From NCBI GenBank assembly GCA_024635815.1, contig JAGXIG010000077.1, forward strand, positions 1-15,298: a stretch of DNA of 15,298 nt. The letters are read 5' to 3'. Source of the DNA: Salegentibacter sp. Lineage in GTDB: Bacteria > Bacteroidota > Bacteroidia > Flavobacteriales > Flavobacteriaceae. The notes below the pieces were generated by a model. That model ran no database searches and was not told the origin of the DNA. It saw only the letters and a list, made by a program, of their open reading frames with translations. The translations under genes were made by a program, and so were the position numbers. Below, piece by piece: positions 1 to 8,792 of this stretch. The stretch's first letter is position 1; each line of letters begins with the position of its first letter.

Positions 1-3000
1 AAAGAGGAATTGTAAAAACAGTAAAATCTGCCAAGAAAATAATAGATAAAAAAGAGCCGGTAGTATGGGATATCCTGGAGAATGTACTTAAAGGACACCC
101 GGTATTGCTTAACCGTGCTCCTACGCTTCACCGTTTAGGTATCCAGGCATTCCAGCCAAAACTTATTGAAGGTAAAGCGATACAATTACACCCATTAGCC
201 TGTACGGCATTTAACGCCGATTTTGATGGTGACCAAATGGCGGTTCACTTACCGCTTGGGCCAGAGGCTATTTTAGAAGCGCAGCTATTAATGCTTGCTT
301 CTCATAATATTCTTAACCCTGCAAACGGTTCACCTATTACAGTACCGTCTCAGGATATGATTCTTGGTCTTTATTATATGACCAAGTCTAGAAAATCTAC
401 AGACGAGGTTAAGGTTAAAGGGGAAGGACTTACTTTCTATTCTGATGAAGAAGTGGTAATCGCTTACAACCAGAAGAGAGTAGACCTTAATGCCGAAATC
501 AAGATTCGCGCTAAAGATTTTAACGAAGTAGGTGAGTTAACTTACCAAATTATAGAAACTACGGTTGGTAGAGTATTGTTTAACCAGGCTGTACCAGAAG
601 AAGTTGGGTATGTAAATACAGTATTAACCAAGAAAAACCTTAGGGATATTATTGGTGATGTATTAGCTAAAACCAGTGTTCCTGCTACAGGTGAATTCCT
701 TGATGCTATTAAGGAAATGGGTTATGGATACGCTTTCCGTGGTGGACTTTCCTTCAGTTTAGGTGATATTATTATCCCTGAAGAGAAGCAATCTATGATT
801 GATGAAGCTAACGAGCAGGTTGAAGGTATTGTAGGAAACTATAATATGGGACTTATTACCAACAACGAACGTTACAACCAGGTTATTGATATCTGGACAT
901 CTACCAATGCCGGTCTAACCGAATTGGCTATGAAACGTATTCGTGAGGATAAGCAAGGGTTCAACTCTGTGTTTATGATGCTTGATTCTGGTGCTCGTGG
1001 ATCTAAAGAACAGATTCGTCAGCTAACCGGTATGCGTGGTCTTATGGCCAAGCCTAAAAAATCTAACTCAGGTGGAGGTGAAATTATTGAAAATCCAATT
1101 CTTTCTAACTTTAAGGAAGGGCTTTCAATTCTTGAATACTTTATCTCTACTCACGGTGCACGTAAAGGACTTGCCGATACCGCACTTAAAACTGCCGATG
1201 CTGGTTACTTAACCCGTAGATTGGTAGATGTTTCGCAGGATGTTATTGTTAATCAAGAAGACTGCGGAACTTTAAGAGGAGTAGAAGTTAAACCACTTAA
1301 AAAGAACGAAGAAATTGTAGAATCTCTTGGAGAACGTATTTTAGGACGTATTTCTCTTCACGATGTTATTAATCCTTCAAATAACGAAGTTTTGGTAGCA
1401 ACAGGAGAAGAAATTACTTCAGAGATTGTCACTAAAATTGAAAACGCTCCAATTGAAAGCGTAGAAGTAAGATCTCCGCTAACTTGTGAAGCTAAAAAAG
1501 GAATTTGTGTAAAATGTTACGGAAGAAACCTTTCTACCAACAAACTGGTACAAAGAGGTGAAGCTGTTGGTGTTGTTGCCGCGCAATCTATTGGAGAGCC
1601 GGGTACACAGTTAACACTACGTACGTTCCACGTGGGAGGTATTGCAGGTAACATTTCAGAAGATAACAAGCTTGAGGCTAAATTTGACGGTATTGCCGAA
1701 ATTGAAGACCTTAAAGTTGTAAAAGGAGAAGCTCCTGATGGTAGCCAGTCTGATATCGTTATTTCACGAACTGCTGAGCTTAAAATTAAGGATAAGAAAA
1801 CCGGAGTGCTATTGAGTAACAATAACATTCCTTACGGTTCTCAAATCTTTATTGATAACGGTGCGGCAGTTTCCAAGGGCGATGTAATTTGCCAGTGGGA
1901 TCCTTATAACGGTGTAATCATTTCAGAATTTGCCGGTAAGATTAAATACGAAAATATTGAACAGGGTGTAACTTACCAGGTAGAGATAGATGAGCAAACA
2001 GGATTCCAGGAAAAAGTAATTTCTGAATCCCGTAACAAAAAGCTTATACCAACTTTACATATTCTAGGTAAAAAGGATGAAGTGATTCGTTCTTATAACC
2101 TTCCGGTTGGTGCCCACCTTATGATAGACAACGAAGAGAAAATCAAGGTTGGTAAGATTTTGGTTAAGATTCCTCGTAAATCTTCTAAAGCAGGGGATAT
2201 TACAGGTGGTCTACCAAGGGTGACCGAGTTGTTTGAAGCTCGTAATCCATCTAATCCTGCTGTTGTTAGTGAGATTGATGGTGTTGTTTCCTTCGGAAAA
2301 ATCAAAAGAGGTAACCGTGAGATTATCGTAGAGTCTAAACTAGGAGAGGTTAAAAAATACTTAGTGAAGTTATCTAACCAGATCCTTGTTCAGGAAAACG
2401 ATTATGTTCGTGCCGGGATGCCACTTTCTGATGGATCTGTTACTCCAGAAGATATTCTTAATATCCAGGGGCCAAACGCTGTACAACAGTACCTAGTAAA
2501 CGAAGTTCAGGAAGTTTACCGACTGCAGGGCGTAAAGATTAACGATAAGCACTTTGAGGTTGTAGTAAGACAAATGATGCGTAAGGTTAGAATTCAGGAT
2601 CCGGGAGATACTATTTTCCTTGAAAACCAGCTTGTTCATAAATCAGATTTCATCGAGGAGAATGATAAAGTCTTTGGAATGAAAGTGGTTGAAGATGCAG
2701 GAGATTCTGAAAACCTTAAACCAGGTCAAATCCTTTCACCAAGAGAACTTAGAGATGAGAACTCATTGCTAAGACGTGAAGATAAAAACCTTGCAACAGC
2801 AAGAGACGTAACCGCTGCAACCGCTAAACCGGTTCTTCAGGGTATTACGCGAGCATCGCTACAAACAAAATCGTTTATCTCTGCGGCTTCCTTCCAGGAA
2901 ACTACCAAAGTATTGAACGAGGCTGCCGTAAGTGGTAAGATCGATAAGCTTGAAGGATTGAAAGAGAATGTAATTGTAGGACATAGAATTCCTGCAGGTA

Positions 3001-3092
3001 CAGGTATGCGTGAGTACGATAGCATTATCGTTGGTTCTAAAGAAGAATTCGACGAAAGGATGGAACATAAGCAAGAAGTTAATTATAACTAA
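1..3092 (+). CDS. rpoC: DNA-directed RNA polymerase subunit beta' (5'-truncated by the window edge)
   Basis: This is the largest subunit of RNA polymerase and carries the catalytic Mg-binding loop. The frame is open from base 3, so the methionine codon at 105 is internal, not the start. About 1029 residues are visible; flavobacterial RpoC is usually ~1430, so roughly the first 400 (clamp and first zinc finger) lie outside. The active-site motif [12 protein letters not shown] is encoded at 213-248, with its three metal-binding aspartates. The trigger-loop region ([13 protein letters not shown], then the [18 protein letters not shown] segment) falls at about 1018-1200. The second zinc site is complete, with cysteine codons at 1263, 1485, 1506 and 1515 (C ... 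Cx6CxxC). The conserved C-terminal segment including [15 protein letters not shown] is also present. No frameshift or insertion is seen. rpoB is presumably upstream. The gene ends with TAA and is followed closely by two terminators. Confidence 0.99.
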   Translation, partial: RGIVKTVKSAKKIIDKKEPVVWDILENVLKGHPVLLNRAPTLHRLGIQAFQPKLIEGKAIQLHPLACTAFNADFDGDQMAVHLPLGPEAILEAQLLMLASHNILNPANGSPITVPSQDMILGLYYMTKSRKSTDEVKVKGEGLTFYSDEEVVIAYNQKRVDLNAEIKIRAKDFNEVGELTYQIIETTVGRVLFNQAVPEEVGYVNTVLTKKNLRDIIGDVLAKTSVPATGEFLDAIKEMGYGYAFRGGLSFSLGDIIIPEEKQSMIDEANEQVEGIVGNYNMGLITNNERYNQVIDIWTSTNAGLTELAMKRIREDKQGFNSVFMMLDSGARGSKEQIRQLTGMRGLMAKPKKSNSGGGEIIENPILSNFKEGLSILEYFISTHGARKGLADTALKTADAGYLTRRLVDVSQDVIVNQEDCGTLRGVEVKPLKKNEEIVESLGERILGRISLHDVINPSNNEVLVATGEEITSEIVTKIENAPIESVEVRSPLTCEAKKGICVKCYGRNLSTNKLVQRGEAVGVVAAQSIGEPGTQLTLRTFHVGGIAGNISEDNKLEAKFDGIAEIEDLKVVKGEAPDGSQSDIVISRTAELKIKDKKTGVLLSNNNIPYGSQIFIDNGAAVSKGDVICQWDPYNGVIISEFAGKIKYENIEQGVTYQVEIDEQTGFQEKVISESRNKKLIPTLHILGKKDEVIRSYNLPVGAHLMIDNEEKIKVGKILVKIPRKSSKAGDITGGLPRVTELFEARNPSNPAVVSEIDGVVSFGKIKRGNREIIVESKLGEVKKYLVKLSNQILVQENDYVRAGMPLSDGSVTPEDILNIQGPNAVQQYLVNEVQEVYRLQGVKINDKHFEVVVRQMMRKVRIQDPGDTIFLENQLVHKSDFIEENDKVFGMKVVEDAGDSENLKPGQILSPRELRDENSLLRREDKNLATARDVTAATAKPVLQGITRASLQTKSFISAASFQETTKVLNEAAVSGKIDKLEGLKENVIVGHRIPAGTGMREYDSIIVGSKEEFDERMEHKQEVNYN

Positions 3093-3100
3093 TGCCTATA

Positions 3101-3132
3101 AAAAGAGCCGGAAACACGGCTCTTTTCTTTTT
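3101..3132 (+). terminator. Intrinsic terminator 1 after rpoC
   Basis: A perfect 10-bp inverted repeat, AAAAGAGCCG (3101-3110) with CGGCTCTTTT (3117-3126), has a 6-nt GAAACA loop and runs into a T-rich tail. It begins 8 bases after the rpoC stop, so it should end the rpoBC transcript. Confidence 0.85.
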
Positions 3133-3143
3133 ATAAAATGAGG

Positions 3144-3171
3144 AATCCCGATCTAAAGTCGGGATTTTTTG
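3144..3171 (+). terminator. Intrinsic terminator 2 after rpoC (tandem)
   Basis: The arms AATCCCGA (3144-3151) and TCGGGATT (3159-3166) form an 8-bp stem with a 7-nt loop, followed by a run of T. It lies about 20 bases beyond the first terminator, so the two act as a double stop that insulates the next gene from rpoC read-through. Confidence 0.85.
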
Positions 3172-3224
3172 TATTTTTATGTTATACACAAAGTGAAACG
3201 CTTCGAAATTTATTAATTTTCAAC

Positions 3225-3247
3225 TTGATACCTGTAGAGGTATTCAA
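3225..3247 (+). other. Hairpin in the leader of the DUF3467 gene
   Basis: ATACCT (3228-3233), loop GTAG and AGGTAT (3238-3243) form a perfect 6-bp stem. It extends by three more pairs (TTG with CAA) if T3244 is bulged. No T-run follows, so it is not a terminator. It ends 19 bases before the DUF3467 start codon and could affect mRNA stability or translation; that role is an inference. Confidence 0.35.
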
Positions 3248-3266
3248 TTAAATTCAAACTAATATT

Positions 3267-3584
3267 ATGAGTGAAGAGAAAAAGAAACCTAAAAAAGGTC
3301 AGATAAACATAGAACTTGATGAAGCTATAGCCGAAGGAACTTATTCCAATTTGGCTATAATCAATCATTCTGTTTCAGAATTTGTGGTAGATTTTGTGAA
3401 TATTATGCCGGGAAGGCCTAAAAGCAAGGTGAAATCCCGAATTATTTTAACACCGCAACACGCTAAGCGTTTATTGAAAGCTTTAAACGATAATATTCAG
3501 CGTTTTGAAAAAGCCCACGGCGAGATTAGGGATTACGAAAAAGCACCTATGCCATTAAACTTCGGTCCAACCGGCCAGGCTTAA
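3267..3584 (+). CDS. DUF3467 domain-containing protein
   Basis: This is a 105-residue protein of unknown function. A lysine-rich N-terminus (KKKPKKG, residues 5-11) leads into a compact conserved core. The core has the DUF3467 look: a YSNLAIINHSVSEFVVDFVNI strand-rich stretch at about 31-51, then PGRPKSKVKSRIILTP and a helix containing HAKRLLKALNDNIQRFE. There is no signal peptide or membrane segment, so it should be cytoplasmic. From memory, a DUF3467 gene commonly sits directly after rpoC in Bacteroidota, but here terminators separate the two, so it is probably transcribed on its own. The ATG is preceded by an A/T-rich leader without a Shine-Dalgarno, normal for this phylum. No catalytic residues are recognisable. 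The family call is confident; the function is not known. Confidence 0.85.
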   Translation: MSEEKKKPKKGQINIELDEAIAEGTYSNLAIINHSVSEFVVDFVNIMPGRPKSKVKSRIILTPQHAKRLLKALNDNIQRFEKAHGEIRDYEKAPMPLNFGPTGQA

Positions 3585-3604
3585 TTCAGCTGAAAAGATA
3601 TTTT

Positions 3605-3640
3605 AAAACCCCACAGATATTTAATTCTGCGGGGTTTTTT
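3605..3640 (+). terminator. Intrinsic terminator after the DUF3467 gene
   Basis: The arms AAAACCCC-A-CAGA (3605-3617) and TCTG-C-GGGGTTTT (3626-3638) pair with a single A/C mismatch around an 8-nt loop, followed by TTTTTT. It starts 20 bases after the stop codon. Confidence 0.85.
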
Positions 3641-3740
3641 ATTTGACTAATAACTACTGGAAAGATTTTATAAAATATTACCTAACTTAGAAGTATAGGA
3701 AAATGCACTAATTTTTATTCAGCTCAAAAAAACCAAAAAA

Positions 3741-5321
3741 ATGACTGATAATACTTCCAGTTCTGAACCAACCAAGCGAATAGCGGCAATAGACCTTGGA
3801 ACGAATTCTTTCCACGCTGTACTAGTAGATATTTATCCTGATGGCAGTTTTCGCACGGTAAATAAACTCAAAGAAATGGTTATTCTTGCTGAAAAAGGGC
3901 TGGAAGACAGGTTGAGCAGAGCGGCTATGGACCGCGGCCTGGAAGCGCTTAAAAGAATTAAGTTTTTATGCGATAGCCATAGCGTTGAAAACATTCTTGC
4001 TTATGCCACCAGTGCAATTCGCGAAGCGGAAAATGGAGGTGATTTCATTAAAGAAGTGGGCGAGCAGGTAGGTATTAGGGTACGGGCCATTTCCGGGAAG
4101 ATGGAAGCTGAAATGATTGGTCTCGCCATAAGGCATAGTATTGTTTTAAGCGAAGAAATGGTGCTTATGGCGGATATTGGTGGAGGTAGTGTTGAATTTA
4201 TTATTGGTAACAACAAGGAATTCATTTATTACAATAGTCTGAAATTAGGTGTGGCCAGGATGGCTGCTGCTTTTGTGAAATCAGATCCTATTGACGAAGA
4301 AGACATTAAAAAGCTGCAAAAACATTTCGGGAAGGAACTGGCAGAAATAAAAAAGCTGGCCAAGAAGCATAAAGTAAAAACTATTATTGGTTCCTCCGGT
4401 ACGATGGAGAATATTGGAGAAATGATAGCCGGTAGAAAATCTCTTACCGCTAAAATGAGCCTGAATGAACTGGAATTCAGTGCCGATGATTTTAACGATT
4501 TGTATTCCGACTTTATTAAACTGAATAAAAAGAAACGTCTTAAAGAAAAGGGTTTAGAAGAAAAAAGGGTAGACATTATCAATCCCGGGATGGTTTTAGT
4601 GAAATTTCTGGTAGATAAATTCAAAATTGAAAATATAAAAATTTCTGAAGGAGCGCTTAGGGAAGGAATGATCCTGAATTTCATCAACAATAAAAAGGAG
4701 CAGCTTAACCTGGATCTTGTGGCGAATTTCAAAGATCCGCGCCGTAGAAGCATTTATGAATTGCTGCGGAAGTGCAACTGGCCAGAAGCGCATTCTCGTC
4801 ACGTATCCAACTTTTCCCTACAGCTTTTTGATAAATTCAAAGAAGATCTGAAATTAAAAGAGTCAGACAGGGAATTGTTGGAATATGCGAGTTTACTACA
4901 CGATATAGGATATTATATTTCTTACCGGAAACATCATAAACACGCACTTTACCTTATTAGGAATTCAGATCTGCTTGGCTTTAAGGAAGATGAAATAAAT
5001 GTTATGGCGAATGTGGCCAGGTATCACAGGAAATCTCTTCCGCATAAGCGGCATACGCGCTATAAAAAATTGAGTAAAAAAACGCGAAAAAGGGTTAAAA
5101 AGCTTTCTGCCCTGTTAAGGGTTGCTGATGGTTTGGATCGTAGCCATTATCAAAACGTACAAAAACTGGAAGTCAATAATAAAAAAGAAACTATCAATCT
5201 ACTTATTACAACGCATAGCGACCCCGAGTTAGAAATATGGGGAACTTTGCGTAAAGGGGAATTACTGGAAAAATTAACCGGAAAAAAACTAAAGGTTTTT
5301 GAGGTGGTAGAAAAAGCTTAG
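3741..5321 (+). CDS. ppx: Exopolyphosphatase / guanosine pentaphosphate phosphohydrolase family protein (Ppx/GppA)
   Basis: A 526-residue cytoplasmic enzyme of the Ppx/GppA branch of the ASKHA (actin-like ATPase) fold. It should remove terminal phosphates from polyphosphate and/or convert pppGpp to ppGpp; sequence alone does not say which dominates. The first phosphate-binding motif is DLGTNSFH at residues 18-25 and the second is DIGGGSVEF from residue 145. The GSSGTMENIG stretch fits the family's adenosine/phosphate motif. The length matches long, E. coli-type Ppx (~510) rather than the short two-domain forms of ~300. The C-terminal part is an HD-type phosphohydrolase domain with likely metal ligands H354, H387-D388, the HHKH cluster at 398-401 and D463. 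The gene appears monocistronic: a terminator lies before it and the next gene converges on it. No polyphosphate kinase is visible here. Confidence 0.9.
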   Translation: MTDNTSSSEPTKRIAAIDLGTNSFHAVLVDIYPDGSFRTVNKLKEMVILAEKGLEDRLSRAAMDRGLEALKRIKFLCDSHSVENILAYATSAIREAENGGDFIKEVGEQVGIRVRAISGKMEAEMIGLAIRHSIVLSEEMVLMADIGGGSVEFIIGNNKEFIYYNSLKLGVARMAAAFVKSDPIDEEDIKKLQKHFGKELAEIKKLAKKHKVKTIIGSSGTMENIGEMIAGRKSLTAKMSLNELEFSADDFNDLYSDFIKLNKKKRLKEKGLEEKRVDIINPGMVLVKFLVDKFKIENIKISEGALREGMILNFINNKKEQLNLDLVANFKDPRRRSIYELLRKCNWPEAHSRHVSNFSLQLFDKFKEDLKLKESDRELLEYASLLHDIGYYISYRKHHKHALYLIRNSDLLGFKEDEINVMANVARYHRKSLPHKRHTRYKKLSKKTRKRVKKLSALLRVADGLDRSHYQNVQKLEVNNKKETINLLITTHSDPELEIWGTLRKGELLEKLTGKKLKVFEVVEKA

Positions 5322-5427
5322 CTTATAATATCAATTCAGGTATTTCTTGAAATAAATTCTTGCGGCCTTCATATGATTCTGCAGTTTATCAAATTAGAGT
5401 AAATAATCAGAGGTTGTCTAAACAGTT

Positions 5428-6732
5428 TTATTCAGAATTGGTTATTTTATCTTTGGAACGAAAATAAAATATTACCGCCCCACAAAGTAAAGCAACTGCT
5501 CCTGCGATGAGATTTTCTACAGTAGTACTAATTAAGAAAATAAGACATATAATTAAAGCAATTATTGGAATTGTTGAGCCTCCGGGAAGGCGTATCGCAT
5601 TTGGATTATTGGGAAAGCGTTTTCTCAGTATCGGTAAGGCTGCCGCAGTACCGGCGTATGTTGCTAAACGAGCAATTATAGAAAGCATTGCCAATCCAAC
5701 AAATGATCCTGATAAAGCCAGGGCAAGTGCAATTCCAGATTGAACAAGAATAGCAACGGCTGGAGTACGATATCGCGGGTGTATTTTAGCCAAAGCTTTA
5801 AATCCATAACCGTCTTTGGCTAAAGCATAAAGATATCGGGGACCTATAAGCGTAGTATTGCCTACATTACCAAAAATAGAGACCATTGCTCCAATGGTCA
5901 TTAATAAAGCCATTCCGGCGCCTGCAAAATAAGCACCCGAGTCCGCGAGGGGAGATTCAGATTCCTGTAGGGCTGGATAGGTTCCTACCGCCACAAATTG
6001 CACTGAAGTATAAACAATGGTTACCAAAAGTACCATTATTAGCAAGGCGAAAGGAACATCCTTTTTTGGATTTTTGTATTCTCCTGCCGCTGCGGGGGTA
6101 TTTTCAAAACCTACATAAGCAAAAAGTAACAACAAAACTGCTTCAGACAAAGATTCAAATGTAATCATTGGAATATCAGAGGTAATTAATTCCCATTCAA
6201 CGGCAAATACACCAATTGAAATAAAAACCAGCAATGGAACCGATTTGGCAATTGTGAGAAAAACAGCCATTTTAGCACCTTGTTTAACTCCAATAATATT
6301 AATCCAGGTAAGAAATGCAAGAGATAGTGTAATAACCAAAACACGACCCCAACCCTCACCGGCTTCTGGCCATAGATAACTACAAGCCATTGCAAAACCA
6401 ACAGAAAGTGAAGCGACCGAGGTAACCCGTGCCAGCCAGGTCATCCATCCGACCTCAAAACCTATAAATTCCCCGAAAGCTTCACGAGTATATAAATACG
6501 CTCCGCCGGGTTCATCAAAATAACTTGAAGCTTCAGCAAAACATAAAACCAGGATGGCTACTGCACATCCTGCCAGAAAAACTGCCCATATACTGGCTCC
6601 ACCTAATAAAATTGCCGCTGCGGCCGGAAGTAGGAATACACCACTCCCAATTACGTCATTTATTGAAAGGCCAACGATTTGCCAGCGGGAAACGGCTCTG
6701 GCAAATTTTGGTGAAGGCTTAGGTTGCTTCAT
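5428..6732 (-). CDS. APC-superfamily amino acid permease
   Basis: A 434-residue inner-membrane transporter of the amino acid/polyamine/organocation (APC) superfamily, expected to move an amino acid or related amine with H+ or by exchange; the substrate cannot be read from sequence. The TM1 signature is clear: NDVIGSGVFLLPAAA at about residues 25-39, holding the unwound GSG segment that binds the substrate backbone. The EPGGAYLYTREAFG stretch and the TM6-7 region FAYVGFENTPAAAGEYKNPKKDVP are also typical. About 12 hydrophobic segments can be counted, with short polar tails at both ends. The downstream half keeps the GPRYLYALAKDG and HPRYRTPAVAI loop expected after TM8. A good promoter lies about 95 bases upstream (6826-6855), so it is probably expressed separately from prfC, its upstream same-strand neighbour. 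It converges on ppx with no clear terminator between them. Confidence 0.9.
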   Translation of the reverse strand: MKQPKPSPKFARAVSRWQIVGLSINDVIGSGVFLLPAAAAILLGGASIWAVFLAGCAVAILVLCFAEASSYFDEPGGAYLYTREAFGEFIGFEVGWMTWLARVTSVASLSVGFAMACSYLWPEAGEGWGRVLVITLSLAFLTWINIIGVKQGAKMAVFLTIAKSVPLLVFISIGVFAVEWELITSDIPMITFESLSEAVLLLLFAYVGFENTPAAAGEYKNPKKDVPFALLIMVLLVTIVYTSVQFVAVGTYPALQESESPLADSGAYFAGAGMALLMTIGAMVSIFGNVGNTTLIGPRYLYALAKDGYGFKALAKIHPRYRTPAVAILVQSGIALALALSGSFVGLAMLSIIARLATYAGTAAALPILRKRFPNNPNAIRLPGGSTIPIIALIICLIFLISTTVENLIAGAVALLCGAVIFYFRSKDKITNSE

Positions 6733-6825
6733 GCCTTGGATATTTCGTGATTAAATTGGGAGAACTGAAACTTATTATCATTGAAAAATGAATTGATTTT
6801 CGAGAAAGGTTTGCAATGGTTCTTC

Positions 6826-6855
6826 CAAATATAAAAAAGATTGCAGTACCACAAA
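6826..6855 (-). promoter_or_regulatory. Bacteroidota-type promoter for the APC permease gene
   Basis: Read on the minus strand, a -33 box TTTG (6855-6852) is followed by an 18-nt spacer and a -7 box TATATTTG (6833-6826). This matches the Bacteroidota housekeeping consensus TTTG / TAnnTTTG exactly. Transcription would start near 6820, giving a leader of about 87 bases before the permease ATG at 6732. Confidence 0.6.
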
Positions 6856-6857
6856 CT

Positions 6858-6873
6858 TTTATCTCGAGATAAA
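6858..6873. promoter_or_regulatory. Perfect 16-bp palindrome, candidate operator upstream of the APC permease
   Basis: TTTATCTCGAGATAAA is a perfect palindrome with no spacer. It lies two bases upstream of the -33 box of the permease promoter, centred near -45 relative to the inferred start. A site with no loop and no following T-run is unlikely to be a terminator. The position would suit a dimeric activator, or a repressor. Its regulator is not in the window. Confidence 0.4.
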
Positions 6874-6970
6874 GAATTATTCCGCTTTATTGTTCCTTAG
6901 CCTTCTGGAAAAGATGTTGTTTTTTGATCTAAAGATTGTCTTGTAAGCTTGATTTAAATAGGGTTTGAAC

Positions 6971-8560
6971 TTAAAATTCTGAAGTAAAATGGAATTTGAT
7001 CGAACGATATTTATCCTGGGTCATTTGCAAGGAGAATTGGGAATCTGCCAAAAATACCAATTGTCCTTTTTTATCCTTCGCCAGGTACTTCGATTTTAAT
7101 CGTTTAAAATCTTTGAATTCTTCGCTTTTTTCATCTTCGGCTTCTACCCAGGTCGCTTTGTAAACGTTTAAATTTTCGTAAGTACATTTAGCACCATATT
7201 CGTGTTCCAGCCTGTATTGAATAACTTCAAACTGCAATGCTCCCACGGTTCCTATAATTTTTCTCCCGTTTAGCTCCAGGGTAAAAAGCTGCGCCACCCC
7301 TTCATCCATTAACTGGTCAACTCCTTTAGCGAGTTGTTTTGATTTCATCGGGTCGGCGTTATTGATATACCTAAAATGTTCCGGCGAAAAACTGGGAATT
7401 CCGCGATAATTTAAATTTTCACCTTCGGTAAGCGTATCACCAATTTTAAAATTCCCTGTATCGTGAAGTCCAACAATATCACCGGGATAGGAAACATCTA
7501 CAATTTCTTTCTTTTCCGCGAAAAATGCATTAGGACTCGAAAATTTCAGGTTCTTGTTATGCCTTACGTGTAAATAAGCTTTGTTTCGCTCAAATTTTCC
7601 TGAAACAATTTTTATAAATGCCAGCCTGTCGCGGTGTTTGGGATCCATATTGGCGTGGATCTTAAAAACAAAGCCGGTAAATTTATCTTCATCCGGTTTT
7701 ACTAAACGCTCTTCACTTTGCTTAGGTCTTGGGGTAGGTGCAATATTTATAAAGCAGTCTAATAATTCCCGAACCCCAAAATTATTTAGGGCAGAACCAA
7801 AAAATACAGGTTGCAATCTTCCTTCCAGGTAGGCTTCTTTATCAAATGCAGGATACACGCCCTGGGCAAGTTCTAATTCTTCTCTTAAATTATCAGCAGA
7901 TTTGCTTCCAATAAGTTCATCTAATTCATTAGAAGTTAAATCGGAAATTTCTATAGTTTCTTCAATATCTTTTTTAGGATCGCCGGTAAATAAGTTTACA
8001 TTCTTTTCCCAAATATTGTAAATACCTTTAAAATCGTAACCCATCCCGATAGGGTAACTTAGAGGGGTTACAGTAAGGTTTAGTTTTTGTTCAATTTCAT
8101 CAAGCAATTCAAAGGCATCTTTCCCTTCCCGGTCCATTTTATTAATGAAAACGATCATCGGGATATTGCGCATTCTACAAACCTCCACAAGTTTTTCGGT
8201 TTGCTCTTCCACACCTTTAGCAACATCTATTACTACAATTACACTATCTACGGCCGTTAAGGTTCGAAAAGTATCTTCAGCAAAATCCTTATGGCCCGGT
8301 GTATCCAGGATATTGATCTTTATATCTTTATATTCAAAAGCTAAAACCGAAGTCGCTACCGAAATTCCCCTTTGGCGTTCAATTTCCATAAACTCACTGG
8401 TCGCGCCTTTTTTAATCTTGTTGGATTTTACTGCTCCGGCTTCCTGGATAGCACCACCAAATAGCAGTAATTTTTCTGTAAGGGTGGTTTTGCCCGCATC
8501 GGGGTGAGAAATAATCCCAAAAGTCCTTCTTCGTTTTAGCTCTTTTTGAAAACTCTTCAT
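6971..8560 (-). CDS. prfC: Peptide chain release factor 3 (RF3)
   Basis: A translational GTPase that speeds removal of RF1/RF2 from the ribosome after peptide release. It is 529 residues, the usual RF3 length. The G domain starts at the N-terminus: P-loop SHPDAGKT (18-25), a switch-I region with the ERQRGISV sequence, the switch-II motif DTPGHKDF, and NKMD for guanine recognition. The residues after DTPGHKDF (AEDTFRTL) and the GAVK...ATSEFMEIE segment distinguish RF3 from EF-G and tetracycline-resistance proteins. Domain II (about 290-380) and the C-terminal domain with GALQFEVIQYRLEHEYG complete the protein. It is divergent from the OmpA-family gene and followed on the same strand by the APC permease after a 238-base gap. 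No clear terminator is visible after it. The start ATG lies directly before the RRRTFGI strand, as in other RF3 proteins. Confidence 0.97.
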   Translation of the reverse strand: MKSFQKELKRRRTFGIISHPDAGKTTLTEKLLLFGGAIQEAGAVKSNKIKKGATSEFMEIERQRGISVATSVLAFEYKDIKINILDTPGHKDFAEDTFRTLTAVDSVIVVIDVAKGVEEQTEKLVEVCRMRNIPMIVFINKMDREGKDAFELLDEIEQKLNLTVTPLSYPIGMGYDFKGIYNIWEKNVNLFTGDPKKDIEETIEISDLTSNELDELIGSKSADNLREELELAQGVYPAFDKEAYLEGRLQPVFFGSALNNFGVRELLDCFINIAPTPRPKQSEERLVKPDEDKFTGFVFKIHANMDPKHRDRLAFIKIVSGKFERNKAYLHVRHNKNLKFSSPNAFFAEKKEIVDVSYPGDIVGLHDTGNFKIGDTLTEGENLNYRGIPSFSPEHFRYINNADPMKSKQLAKGVDQLMDEGVAQLFTLELNGRKIIGTVGALQFEVIQYRLEHEYGAKCTYENLNVYKATWVEAEDEKSEEFKDFKRLKSKYLAKDKKGQLVFLADSQFSLQMTQDKYRSIKFHFTSEF

Positions 8561-8665
8561 CTATAAAAATATTAATGGGGTCTTAGTTTGCTGTAACTGT
8601 AATGCTGCCAGACCCACTTTGGTAAATGTAAATTAGTGGCATTTGGGCCAGATAATTCAGCGCTG

Positions 8666-8673
8666 CAAAAGTA
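8666..8673 (-). promoter_or_regulatory. Putative -7 box for prfC
   Basis: On the minus strand TACTTTTG (8673-8666) matches the -7 consensus TAnnTTTG, about 105 bases upstream of the prfC ATG. No convincing TTTG -33 box lies at the right distance, so the call is tentative. Confidence 0.3.
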
Positions 8674-8792
8674 CTATTATTTTGAGGAAAATTAAGGATA
8701 ATTTAAAAGCTCCTTTTCCTTATTAGGTTAAGGCTTAGAGCAAAAATCTGTTAAAAACTTTTGGCTGTGAAAACATTCAGTAATTTTACATT

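Noticed and set aside
105..107. Methionine codon as a possible start of the first gene
   Set aside because: The frame is open and clearly RpoC-like back to base 3 (for example [21 protein letters not shown]), so this is an internal codon of a truncated gene.
4229..4753. A 174-codon open frame on the minus strand inside ppx
   Set aside because: It lies wholly antisense to a well-conserved gene, and its composition (rich in Ser, Leu and Phe) is what reverse-reading Lys/Glu-rich codons gives. The same applies to other overlapping frames inside rpoC, prfC, the permease and the OmpA-family gene.
5341..5354. TATTTC-TT-GAAATA inverted repeat between the converging ppx and permease genes
   Set aside because: The loop is only two bases, the stem is all A/T apart from one G-C pair, and no T-run follows on either strand, so it is not a credible terminator.
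8760..8788. TTTG-N17-TAATTTTA as a promoter for the OmpA-family gene
   Set aside because: The -7 box misses the final G, and transcription would start at about the ATG itself (leaderless). The match is too weak in such A/T-rich DNA.
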